Shown in pieces: positions 22,801 through 32,708 of a DNA stretch of 64,000 nucleotides (positions within the stretch are counted from its first letter, which is position 1; the number at the start of each line of letters is the position of its first letter). The notes below the pieces were generated by a model that saw only the letters and a list, made by a program, of their open reading frames with translations, was not told the origin of the DNA and ran no database searches. Source of the DNA: Trichoderma breve (lineage: Eukaryota; Ascomycota; Sordariomycetes; Hypocreales; Hypocreaceae); contig NC_079236.1 of NCBI RefSeq assembly GCF_028502605.1, forward strand, positions 3,038,001 to 3,102,000, written 5' to 3'. A program made the translations under genes and the position numbers.

Positions 22801-23762
22801 TGGCGCTGGGCGATGGCGCTCGCAGTACCTGTACCTGGACCTGCGCCGCCACCTGCGATTCTGGCGCACAAGGGCTGCGATAACCACGGGGATAGCGACG
22901 GAGCAAAGCTGTCTGGCGGCATTAGCACAGGTACCAGTACCAGCATCAGGTCGAGCTTGTGCCCATCTCTCTCGCGGCGGCCCGGCGCTAGCACTCCATG
23001 CTCAAATTAAACTCCCTACGACCCTGGAAGCTCACTGACCATGGCCAGACCCTTCAGGTACCTGCGACCTGGCCCCCTGCTCGCATCCTGCCCTGCGCTG
23101 TCTCATTCGCTACAACAAGGGGGGAATTGCCCGCCGAAACCTGCTGGGTTCCCTGCAATCGCCTGCTCCTCGCCAAGTTGCTGTACTTGTACTTGCATGC
23201 GCTGTCCTGTGCTTGTCCCACCGACTCAACAGGCCTGTCGCCTTTGCTAACCCGCTTCGTCGCTCGCTCTCTGTCTCTCTCCTTTGGCTCGGAGCCTCTC
23301 TCGCGCTCTGCTCTTCCTCTTCTTTTCTCCTCTCCCCATCGCCAGTTTTCCCTCTGTCGACCATTGCGATTTATCGTTGCAAACCGCCTGCCAGCGGGCC
23401 TGTCACTCATTTTTAGCTTTGCTTGTCAAGCTCTCAGTCATTCCTTTTTGCGTGCTGCTTCTGCGAATCAGCAGCAACACAACAGTCGTTCCTTGTCTTT
23501 GCCCGCCTGGTTGGCATTGCATTCTTAACCCGCTTTTTTGGTTTCTTGCTGGACGAACGTCGATCGACACCATCTCTCGTTTTTGCGGGTTTCTGTTCGG
23601 TATAGAACGAAACAAAACAATAATCAACTTCCACACCACATATTTCATGGCGATCAGTACATCACCTCGACTTTGATCCGCAACGTCATTCTTAATATTT
23701 ATTTTCTTCCGCCTTTCTTTCCAACAAGGTCTTTTCTTGAATAGGAGCAAGTGAGAAAGAAG
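19891..23762. other. 3.9-kb intergenic spacer
   Basis: No gene can be supported on either strand; open frames are short and lack splice continuity or recognisable motifs. The left and middle parts carry repeated near-palindromic strings around ACTCCGT (for example about 21060-21130 and 22125-22145). The last 700 bases (23050-23760) are strongly pyrimidine-rich on the plus strand, the usual signature of a fungal promoter and leader, here for the membrane protein starting at 23763. A non-coding transcript cannot be excluded from sequence alone. Confidence 0.45.
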
Positions 23763-26142
23763 ATGAGCATAGTTCGAGCTCGAGGGTTAAACCCCGCCGC
23801 GGCGGCGGCGATTACACGCGATGGAGAGGCCTATAAGATGGGACCGCGAATCAATCTGCGTCGCAGCTTGGAGTCCATTGGAAACCTGCTGCGCAGATCG
23901 GATTGTGTTGCCACCGAAGCCGCCAACACCTGCGAGAAGCCTGTTGGAGGTTCCGGCTCAACCCTCGCCATTGTGTTGGGTATAATGTGAGTCGTCTCAT
24001 TTTGTTACAAGAAGAAGAAGAGGACAAAAATACCAAGAGAGGGGGAGGGGAAAGGCGGAGAGAAGGGTGAAAGAGAGAGGAAGAAGGGGGAAGAAAAACA
24101 AAAGAAGAAGAAGAAGAAGAGAAGAAGCGGGGAACAAGTTGGTCTGGATGGATATGCTAATTGAGGTAGAATTCCGGTTTGTGTGGCCATTGTCGTCTTG
24201 ATCGTCCTGCACCGCAGGAATATGCGCCGAGACAAGCTGGAGGAGCTCAACGACCCGACCAAGCACCTTGATTTTGGCATGGGAGACGCCCCTGCCAAGA
24301 AGCGAAAGAGTCTGCTGGGACTTGGAGGAGAAAAACCTATGCACAAGGGTGGTCTTTCCATGGACATGAACCTCACATCGCCGTACCTGCTTCCCCCGGG
24401 CAACCATGGATCTCGCGAATCTATTCACTCGTATGCTCGAACTCTCCAAACCGAAGAAGACCCTTATAGAACCGTCAACCAATATGCAGCTAGTGATGTT
24501 GGTTCTATCCGATCGTTCAACCCCAACGACAACTCTGGAACACGCCCTCCCAAGTCTAGTGCCCTATCGAAGCCTCCCATGCACCCGTCGACGCCACGAT
24601 CTCCCTCCCCGGATGAGAAGGTCGACCCCTTTGCTACTCCTACGGCCCCTAAGCCTACGCACCAGCCTCCCAGTGCCGCCGAGGTTCATGATGTCATGCT
24701 CCCTGTCCAGCCAATTGTCCCGGAAATCGAAACGGTCCCTCCTGTCGACGTCTTTAACGCGGATGAATTCGAAGTCCCTGATATCCCGACTCCTGCTCCG
24801 GCTGCCTTGAAGCTTGGCCAAGATGGCTCTCGGAGCCATCCCAACTCGGCTCGTTCATCTGCTTACACTGATAATGGCATGGCCTCCCCTGCCCACCCCG
24901 CTGATCGAAACGTTCCTCAGATTCTCTCTCCCGGACTGCCCCATCATGAAGATTCTCAACCGCAGGAAGAAACCCGTGGCCGACCTCTGTCAAGGCCACC
25001 TCCCCCTCACCAGGCTGGTGGTCTCGGCGTTCCGCAAAACGCCAGCAAGCGACTCTCAGTTGGTTTCCGGCCACTTCCTCCTAATGAAATGATGGAGTCT
25101 GACGACCCCGAAATCCGCGCCAACCGCATCCGTTCCTTTTACAAGGAGTACTTTGATGATTCTAATGAAGCACCCCCTCCTATGCCCGCTCCACCGCAAC
25201 AGCACCAGCAGCAACAGCCCAAGCCCAACCAGCAACAAGGTGGCCCTGATTACTACGAAGACTACGACCAGGGTTACATGGAGGCCGCTGCTTACTATGA
25301 TGCCGACACCAACGCCTTTGTCATGCCGTATGCCCAACCTGTTACTCGTCGTGCCATGACACCACCCCCAAGCGGACGCCAAGGTGGACCGATGGGCGGT
25401 CCTCGTGGCCCCGGCCCGCGCGGTCCCGGCTTCCGTGGACCTAATGGCAACGGAGGAACCTTCTCTCCTGGTCCCGGACGGCCTCGTGCTGATTCCGCCT
25501 TTGGGCGACCTCGTGCCGGTTCAGCCTTTGGATCTCGCGCCGGCTCGGCCTTTGGACCCAGGCCCGATTCTTCTGCCTCTGGTGCATGGGCCCGCCAACA
25601 GCAGCCCAAAAAGAACCTCCCCCCTCCTGCTCCTCTGAATACACTCCCGACTCCCTCCAAGCTTGGTGATGATTCTTTTGCCATCTTCAATGCCGCCGAT
25701 TTCGCTCCCCCGACCAGCATCCGCGATCATGCGGCTGGTCGAAGCCAAAGTCCCTTTGGCGAGAGAAAAGCTTTCCTTCAGCCACCAACTGCCGGTTCAC
25801 AGCTGGCTGGTGCCTTTGACGAACTAGCTGCCCTCCCAAGCCCGTAAGTAGCATTGTTAACACATGAATGAGACACATTGGCTAACACATCTATCAAGAC
25901 ACTTGCTCCGAAAGTCAGGCACCTTTACGGCTCTGGACTTTGCCCCCCCCAAGAAGTTCAGAGATCCTGAGAATGCCAGTGACGCAGGCAGCATCAGGAG
26001 TAACAAGAGCGGCATGTCTCAGGCTCACCTCCAGGCTATTCGAAGCGGAGCAGGCCGAGTCAGCCGCCTGCCTGGCGACACGGTCTTCACGGCAGCTGCT
26101 ATGGACGACCAGCTGAAGCCCTCATGGTCGGTGCGACCTTAG
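23763..26142 (+). CDS. Single-pass membrane protein, Pro/Gly-rich cytoplasmic tail
   Basis: Three exons, 23763-23986, 24170-25843 and 25899-26142, give 713 residues. One membrane helix at about 67-89 (STLAIVLGI joined by splicing to IIPVCVAIVVLIVL) is followed by a basic stop HRRNMRRDK. There is no cleaved signal peptide. The long tail is low in complexity: Ser/Pro-rich, a poly-Gln patch (QQHQQQQPKPNQQQG), then a Gly/Pro/Arg array (RGPGPRGPGFRGPNG) and a repeated A-x-SAFG-R motif with four copies (ADSAFGRP, AGSAFGSR and so on). The C-terminus has KSGTFTALDFAPPKKFRD. Similar fungal proteins have been labelled 'fibroin-3 related' because of composition, not function. ATG 23838 (MGPRINLRRSLES) is an alternative start. 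The second intron ends in AAG. Confidence 0.75.
24004..24128 (+). repeat. Purine (GAA/GGA) tract inside intron 1
   Basis: About 125 bases of almost pure A/G in the first intron of the membrane-protein gene, ending in (GAA)n at about 24104-24127. It makes this intron (183 bases) the longest coding intron in the window. It is likely a decayed microsatellite. Confidence 0.7.
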
Positions 26143-26649
26143 AGAGGGCGTAGAGTAGGCTGGCTGCCCCGGGTGGTATTTCTTTAGTATCAGCGTCGTC
26201 ATTTCTTGCTTACGGCATCTGCATGATTCTGCCAACAGATAAGCGGCATTTCAAAGCGCTCTCCAAAAGGGAGTTTTGTTTATTTTGTTCACTTCCACAG
26301 GAGTAATTAGGGATTACGACGGAACTCTTTTCGAATTTTGGGCTTTTTTGCGATGTTTGCATATAGATGGACTTGGAACCTAAACCCAACACACATGAAC
26401 TACATCTCAGGTGACGAACTTCGTGCCTCTTCTTTGGCATCTGAAGGAAAAAATTGTACATAGGCAATATAGGTCAATCAGATGCGCTCACCCTTTTTTT
26501 ATTATTTGTTTTATTTGTTTTTCCTTTGCTGCAGGGTTTGTCTTATTTGCTTGTTTATTAGTGCTTTTGTCTGGCGACTATGCTGTCTTGATATCTTGCA
26601 TCGTGTGTAATTTTGGGTATTTGCTTTGTTAGAGGTGACATGCTCCTTG

Positions 26650-27057
26650 GTGAATCGTGCGTGCTGTGTTCAGTGTCGATACGTAATGTCTCACTACCCG
26701 ATAGTAATCAATTGTGCGTGTTGTGTTGAGTGTTTGATATGTAATGTCTTATTTACCAACAGTAGTCAACTCGTCGTTCTCTCTTATCAACATGGGCAGT
26801 TCGAGGAAGTGAAGTCGGTATCACGTGCCATCTCGGCTTCCATTAGGATAAGGAGATCGTCATCCAGGCTTTAATAATGACTGCTTGCTGTGTTGAGTGA
26901 TGTGATTGATAAACAATGTACTGTCTTTTTGAATAGTAGTACTTGGTATTCAGTTCGTCGTTCTTGTCATCAACATGAGCGATTCGAGGAAGTGAAGTCG
27001 TTATCACGTGCCATCTCGGCTTAGGATAAAGGAGATCATCATCTGGGCTCTAAATGA
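26650..27057. repeat. Degenerate tandem duplication, unit about 170 bases
   Basis: Two long copies (about 26714-26880 and 26881-27057) and a partial third (about 26650-26713). Shared strings include TGTGTTGAGTG, TTCGAGGAAGTGAAGTCG (around 26799 and 26983), ATCACGTGCCATCTCGGCTT and GGAGATC-TCATC. The copies differ by substitutions and small indels, so the duplication is old. No ORF spans them. Boundaries are approximate because I aligned them by eye. Confidence 0.7.
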
Positions 27058-27177
27058 CTGCTCCTGTGGAGCACTCCATTGATTGGCGTGATAACATCCA
27101 TGCAAGCAGAGGTCAGAAAAAGGGAGACCGCAAAATGAATAAGTGCATACATTTAGCAATATAAGCACCTAATTCTA

Positions 27178-27322
27178 GTAGTAGTTACTAGAGAAATATA
27201 GATATGGTAGTAGTTAATAGAGAAATATAGATATAGTAGTAGTTAATAGAGAAATATAAATATAATAGCAGTTACTAGAGAAACATAGATTTAATAGCAG
27301 TTACTAGAGAAATATAGATATA
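27178..27322. repeat. Minisatellite, 5 copies of a 29-base unit
   Basis: Five head-to-tail units of 29 bases, each built as GTAGTAGTTA-x-TAGAGAAATATAGATATA with few changes (copies 4 and 5 begin ATAGCAG). The array is AT-rich and ends at a GTACTCCGTACTCC string (27323-27336). Confidence 0.85.
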
Positions 27323-29654
27323 GTACTCCGTACTCCAAAGTAGATGCTTAAGAGTTAGGGTTTATAAGCGTGTTATTGAAGGCGCGTGTGTCCGTAATCT
27401 TCTCAGTCTCGGTTTTTCTGTCCCCCACTTGCCATGGAATGTGCTTGAGTATTACGGATCAGGTGCTCGAATCCGTGCATCTACTCGTATACTTGTACTG
27501 CAGCAGTCTTGACACTAAGGCACGAAGTTGATAGTACAGTAGCGTCTGTGTCTGTTTTTATCTCTTATGTTCCCCCGCCTTATTGAGCAGCAAAAGCTGA
27601 ATCATTGTCGAGAGAACAATGTCGGGTGACAAAGCGCGCGCCCTTTTTGGTGTTCCAGGGGGATGGGCTAATAATAACCGGCACTTTAGTAAGCTTCCCA
27701 CGGACCATGCTTTTGTGGCAGTGAGGCCCGGAGTGTGAGACGGGCAGTGCAAATCTCGGGCTCCCTTGTTTATTTTGTCTGTTTAGTATAGGCGCCCAGG
27801 ATTTGGCGTCGACAGTTACCTAGTGTGATTGTTTAAGCCGCAAGAATGGCTGGTTGATGGCTTGTGAAGGTAGAGGGCATCATCATCATCGGTTTGTTTA
27901 CTTCTAGATTTGACGCAAACAACTGCTCCTTTGCACCAAAATTGTGTGTGGTGTGTGGTTTGTCGGGACCGAAAAAAAGCCCTTGCGCCTCCGAAGAATG
28001 TGATGCACTCTGCATATGACACGCATCATCCACCATACATACGTACGTGCTTTGCTCCGTGCTTATTGCTCGGTAATAACCCACGGAGGCTGCGCTGAAT
28101 TTTGCACCAGGGTCTCTTTTTCTAGGTGCCTGCACGCGTGTTCTGCACAGTAATCTGTTAATTGATTACGGGCATGGTCATGAAGATGCTCCTTGCGCAC
28201 ATAGTGCAAGTAACGCTCTAGGACTTTGCCGCTGCCATCGAAAAAGGGGGTCTTCTCGCGGTCCAGTCAGTTTTTTTTTCTTCCATTCTCTTCACTCTCC
28301 TCTCTCAAGTGTAGAAGATAGAAGATACTAAGGCAACTGGACGCATGTGACAATGGGGGAGGCAAAAAGGTTAAAAACGCAGCGGCGGCCTCTTTTGGCC
28401 TCTCGCAGGTACCAGAAAGTCTAGGTGCCCAACCGCGCTGCAGACAATGTACGGTACTCGTACTGTCCAACAGCTGAAGCTCGCCGGCTTTTTAGTGCCC
28501 TCTGTGGCTTGAGCTTGGAGGTTCGACTTAGGCGAAATTAGTAGACGCGCCAACCACTAAAACAGAAACCTTGAGCCCATTGGGGCCTGTGTCAGCGACG
28601 GTCAGCTGGGAGCGGCGATTGAGATTGGGGGTCAATATTCAGCCATTTGTTGTCGAGTGTTGATAGTGCCTGTAGCTGCGTGTTGGTCCCTGGCACCTTG
28701 AAGGTTCAATGTTGATAATTGTCAATATTTGATGTACGTGTTGAGAAGAAGAGCTCGGTTCATGTACCCAGGGGACAAGCAAGACACTGGACACTAGCCG
28801 CTCGGGGATCAAGCCCCGATTCCCCGGCAAAAAAAGAAAAAAAGCAAAATCAAGCCAGAAAAGGACCACGGAGTAATCCATCCAGCACAACAAGAGGGGG
28901 CAACCACAGAGTCGAGACTGCAGGAACGGCCATCCGGTACAGTGGCACTAGCGCAGGACACACGTGGCGGTGCAAGACAGATTACGAGCAGCCGCACAGT
29001 GCCTGTTACAGTGTGCAGTGGCTCCCCCCAACGCACCCGTCCGGTGTTCCTTTTCGTGCTGCTATCGTCGCTCGGGTGCGGGTGCGTCAGAACTTTGTAG
29101 CTCTTCTCGGCCTTTTCCTTCGTATCGCTCACTCAAAGCCCCCCTAACGAGTTTTTTTCGTCCTGTTCCCTTTTTCCTTTTCCCTCATCGACCCGGTACG
29201 CGTTTTTCACTGCATTGGGTTTGACAGCTGATCTGGTTTGGTGCCCTGTCCGCCCAGATTGACATTCCTAAGCGCCTTTCTCTCACTCGCGCTCTCTGCC
29301 CATCCGCCTCCTCTTTTTTTTTCTTCCATCGTTCAAAACCTCGTACACGCCCCACGGCCCACCCTCCTCGCAGATTCTGCTTGCGTCCATTCGCTGCGCT
29401 TTTCGCTGCTTGTACGAGCCCGGGGAGCTAAGCCAAGGCTAAGGTGCCGTCAGACGTTCGTGGGCCTGTCGCCGAATCCAACCGTTGCGGCTCGTATCTC
29501 TTCTTTTTTCTCTCTTTCTATTTTTTTTACGAACGAATCAAAAGATCAGCCTATTTTTGCGACTGGCGCTCGCTCCCTTCATCGTCCGAATTGGCTGATT
29601 CGTTCCACGCGCACGTTCTTCGGATTGTCTCTGGAACGTTGGACTGAAAACAAG

Positions 29655-30011
29655 GTACGTTTGCGGTTCCTGTTTGTCTTGCCTCTGGCCTCCCTTTGCA
29701 AGCCGTTTCGAGCTCAATCGATCTTGTGCTTCTTCATCCTCTGTCGTGCTTCCTGACGTCTACGGTCATCATGCGAGGCGTCAGACGCGGCTGAGTTCTC
29801 GTCGGCTTCGTGCGTAGCCACTGCGTTCGGCCTGGTGCCATTGCACGACTATCATCTGGATGGCTTATCTGCTCTAGCTTGAGTCGTCGACTCCGGCGGT
29901 TGGAGGGAATACACGCTATTTGTTGCTTCGCATTGCGCTTCGTTTCGCCCGGCTCTTTTCTAGTCGGCTAAGCGCCTTGAACCTTCATTCTAACATTGCA
30001 TCTCAACACAG
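29655..30011 (+). other. Predicted 5' leader intron of the mucin-like gene
   Basis: A strong donor GTACGT at 29655 after CAAG and, 357 bases on, the branch site CTAACAT (29990) and acceptor CACAG ending at 30011. Removing it deletes the in-frame upstream ATG at 29920 and leaves the ATG at 30052, in good context (GTCACCATGTC), as the first usable start. Inferred from splice signals only. Confidence 0.65.
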
Positions 30012-30051
30012 TCGATCCAAGTTTACGACTGTCCACACCGGCGCCGTCACC

Positions 30052-31350
30052 ATGTCTACCAACACATCTAATCCGCCGCAAAATTCGTCGCCGCCCGAGC
30101 ATTCGGACGCCGCAGCGCCGCCTTCTTCAACTCCATCTCCACCACCTAGCTCAACTCCAGAGCCGCCGCCATCATCAACAGCACCACCGCCTCCTCCTTC
30201 ATCGACACCTTCATCGTCTACTCCAGACAACCCCCCGTCCTCGACAGCTCCGCCATCTGAGCCTCCATCGAGTACCACTCCACCACCACCGCCGCCGACT
30301 TCATCGTCATCGACAGAGCCACCGACTTCTACGGAACCGCCTTCATCTACGTCAAGCTCATCGTCGTCATCTACTTCGAGCTCATCGTCTACTTCTACGA
30401 CCCCAGAGTCTACCACTAGTAGCAGCAGCGACTCTACAACAGCGCCCCCTACATCTACTACTCCTCCCCCTACATCGTCGACGACTACTGAGGAAACAAC
30501 TACTGTTTCCGGGAGCGCTCCTTCGACTGAACAGGTGGTTGTAACACGCACTCGATCAGCTACCAACACCCCAGCCAGTGGCACCACTACCTCGTCGACT
30601 TCGACGGCAACTCCGAATGGTATTGCTGGCAAGAATAGCAGCGGTGGTCTCGACTCAAAGGCCAAGGTAGCCATTGGCGTCGTCGTTCCCATTGTCGCCA
30701 TTGCCATCCTGGCCGTCATTGGACTTTTCCTGTGGAAGAAGCGTCGTGCGCGCCGGGTGGCCGAGGCCGAGCGAAGAAAGGAAGTCGAGGACTATGCCTA
30801 CAACCCCAATGCCGATCCCACCATTCCTGTAGTTGGCATGACTGGAGGAGACGCGTATGAGATGCGGGAAGAGGGATCTGTTGGCTACCGTGGCTGGGGA
30901 TCAACCACTCTTGGCGGCTCAACAGGCCGAAAAGCTTCGACCACGATTTCTGGTGCCACCAACGGTTATTCCGACATTTCGCCTACTCGTGGCGGCAACA
31001 TGTCTGACGCGGCATTGATTGATGGTCCTGAGGGAGAGATTCTTGGCGCTATGGGACCGTCAGCGGCAAACAACCGTGGCGATGTTCGACGAGGAGCTTC
31101 TAATGCGTCTTCTTCATACAGCGCAACCGGCCGATCAGATGGCTCTGACGCGGGCGCAGGCATGGCCTACAGCACTGGCGCCGGCTACTATGATCAATAT
31201 AGCCAGACTCCCTATGACACCCCCTACGGTGGTGCCAACGAGATGCCGGCTCCGCCCATCATCCGCGACAATCCCGCTCGGCGCAGCACGCGCGTTGAAA
31301 GTCCTGGTCACTTCCCTCAGCAGAGCGCTGGCATTTCCCAGAACTTCTAA
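30052..31350 (+). CDS. Mucin-like Mid2-type cell-surface sensor
   Basis: A single coding exon of 432 residues. Residues 1-200 are almost all Ser, Thr and Pro, a heavily O-mannosylated stalk. A membrane helix spans 207-228 (VAIGVVVPIVAIAILAVIGLFLW), followed by KKRRARR and a 200-residue cytoplasmic tail ending in SAGISQNF. This is the layout of Mid2/Wsc-type wall-stress sensors, where the stalk probes the wall and the tail signals to Rho1 and the cell-integrity kinase pathway. There is no WSC cysteine domain, so Mid2-like fits best. No cleaved signal peptide is seen with this start, implying insertion by the membrane helix itself. A 238-codon open frame on the other strand is a shadow of the Ser/Pro codons. 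Confidence 0.75.
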   Translation: MSTNTSNPPQNSSPPEHSDAAAPPSSTPSPPPSSTPEPPPSSTAPPPPPSSTPSSSTPDNPPSSTAPPSEPPSSTTPPPPPPTSSSSTEPPTSTEPPSSTSSSSSSSTSSSSSTSTTPESTTSSSSDSTTAPPTSTTPPPTSSTTTEETTTVSGSAPSTEQVVVTRTRSATNTPASGTTTSSTSTATPNGIAGKNSSGGLDSKAKVAIGVVVPIVAIAILAVIGLFLWKKRRARRVAEAERRKEVEDYAYNPNADPTIPVVGMTGGDAYEMREEGSVGYRGWGSTTLGGSTGRKASTTISGATNGYSDISPTRGGNMSDAALIDGPEGEILGAMGPSAANNRGDVRRGASNASSSYSATGRSDGSDAGAGMAYSTGAGYYDQYSQTPYDTPYGGANEMPAPPIIRDNPARRSTRVESPGHFPQQSAGISQNF

Positions 31351-32322
31351 GCGCCGCCCGTCTGTGAGACTTTGGATGTTTTAAACGCTCGTTGCGCTCG
31401 AAAGATAGATACCCCCCGTTCAGCCAGGCGTCTTGGCCCGTTTCAGGGGTTGGGAAGATGCTGAAGGAACATGAGAGGCGTTTTTAGGATTTCTATTTCC
31501 TCCCATCACTTTGTTTAATACTGATTTGCATACGACGAAATTTGGCTTTTGGTTTTTCTTCTTCCCCTTTTTATTTTTTTTTCGTCAATTTACGCTCGCT
31601 TCAATCACATACACTCGCTTTTATTTACAACGCAGCCACAGCACGGTACAAGTCGAATATCTTGAAGCTTGTTCTTGGGTTTTACGGGAATGAGAATTGA
31701 TTTAATATGGGCAAGATGAGAGGTTGTAGAATGAAAGAAAGAAAGAAAGAGGAGGGATCTGCTTGTTCAAGGGGAGGCAACAAAAGGGAGATAAACCGAT
31801 GTTGATGGGGGTGGAAAACAGACTGATGCATGCTTTTTACTTACAAAGTATGTATCATTCATGATAAACACGCGACGAAAAAAGACGAAAAGGGGGAGAC
31901 GCACTTGTACATACAAAAAACTATATGCATCTGCGGGCGTAGCGAGTCGATTTTACTGCTGCCGGTGCTGTTGCTGCTATGGTTGACTTGATTCTATGAC
32001 CCTCCCTGATTCCAGCCATCCTGTGTCTTTAATGTCTTGGTTTCTCGCTCAAAAGTAACACATCACACCTCATACGTATTCAGCCAGATATGCTATACTC
32101 GTCGATACGTTCTGCGGATTTCGTATGGGTTTGATGATGTCCGTCTTTTCATCGTTGTGCCTCCACCCCCTTACCTCGATTTGGACCTTTTTTTGTCGTG
32201 TCTTGGAAAGAATGTCTTTGGTAATGCGGAGGATTTTTAAAACAAAAGGGATGTTGGGTATATAGATGCGGCCTGGGATGTTTTTATGGAGGAAATGCTA
32301 TTACATGGTACAAATTTGCGTG

Positions 32323-32370
<48 letters not shown>

Positions 32371-32708
32371 TTACTTTGCTTCTTTAAAGATACGAGCTTG
32401 CGTGAATCTGTCTTTGGGTTTGTGTTTCAGTGTTCGCAGACACAAACACACAACTTCAGTTTCTCCTACCACTGATGCCAACCAGGCACCTATCTCGTTT
32501 CTTTGGGAGTGTGAATATCTACAAAGCTCCCTACCATATTTACGTGCTAATATTTCATATCAGCTGGTTCCCGTCTACACCAAGACGCCTGAAAGATTTC
32601 TTTTGTTTCCTTGTTTTGCCTGTTTAATTTATTTGTCTTTTCTTTTCTTTTCTTTTATTTTCCTTTCTTTTCTTTTTCTTTCCATATCCTTAACCAGCAC
32701 CCCCTAAT
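31351..32708. other. Intergenic spacer, 3' side of the mucin-like and esterase genes
   Basis: About 1.36 kb between convergent genes. It holds T-rich stretches (31545-31590, 32630-32690), an AT dinucleotide array (listed separately) and no supportable ORF. It probably contains the 3' untranslated regions of both genes. Confidence 0.5.
32327..32367. repeat. (AT)n microsatellite
   Basis: About 20 uninterrupted AT dinucleotides. Self-complementary, so likely length-variable between strains and prone to cruciform formation or assembly error. Confidence 0.95.

Larger units (their letters stand above)
26143..29654. other. Repeat-bearing intergenic spacer
   Basis: About 3.5 kb with no supportable gene. 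It contains a degenerate tandem duplication (26650-27057) and a 5 x 29-base minisatellite (27178-27322), listed separately. From about 28990 rightward the plus strand turns pyrimidine-rich, in keeping with the promoter and leader of the mucin-like gene. A 172-codon open frame at 29238-29756 runs into the predicted 5' leader intron and has only compositional content. Confidence 0.5.

Noticed and set aside
22475..23528. Cluster of overlapping open frames up to 176 codons
   Set aside because: GC-rich, then pyrimidine-rich promoter-like DNA; every frame is compositional (Arg/Pro/Ser/Leu) and they contradict each other on both strands.
29238..29756. 172-codon plus-strand open frame
   Set aside because: Lies in the pyrimidine-rich leader and crosses the predicted leader intron; Leu/Ser/Pro-rich composition explains the openness and no domain is seen.
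30003..30719. 238-codon minus-strand open frame under the mucin-like gene
   Set aside because: It is the reverse of Ser/Thr/Pro codons (Val/Asp/Gly repeats) with no start context or independent features.
32327..32367. (AT)n array considered as a centromere or origin element
   Set aside because: It is short, isolated and lies between convergent genes; an ordinary microsatellite is sufficient.
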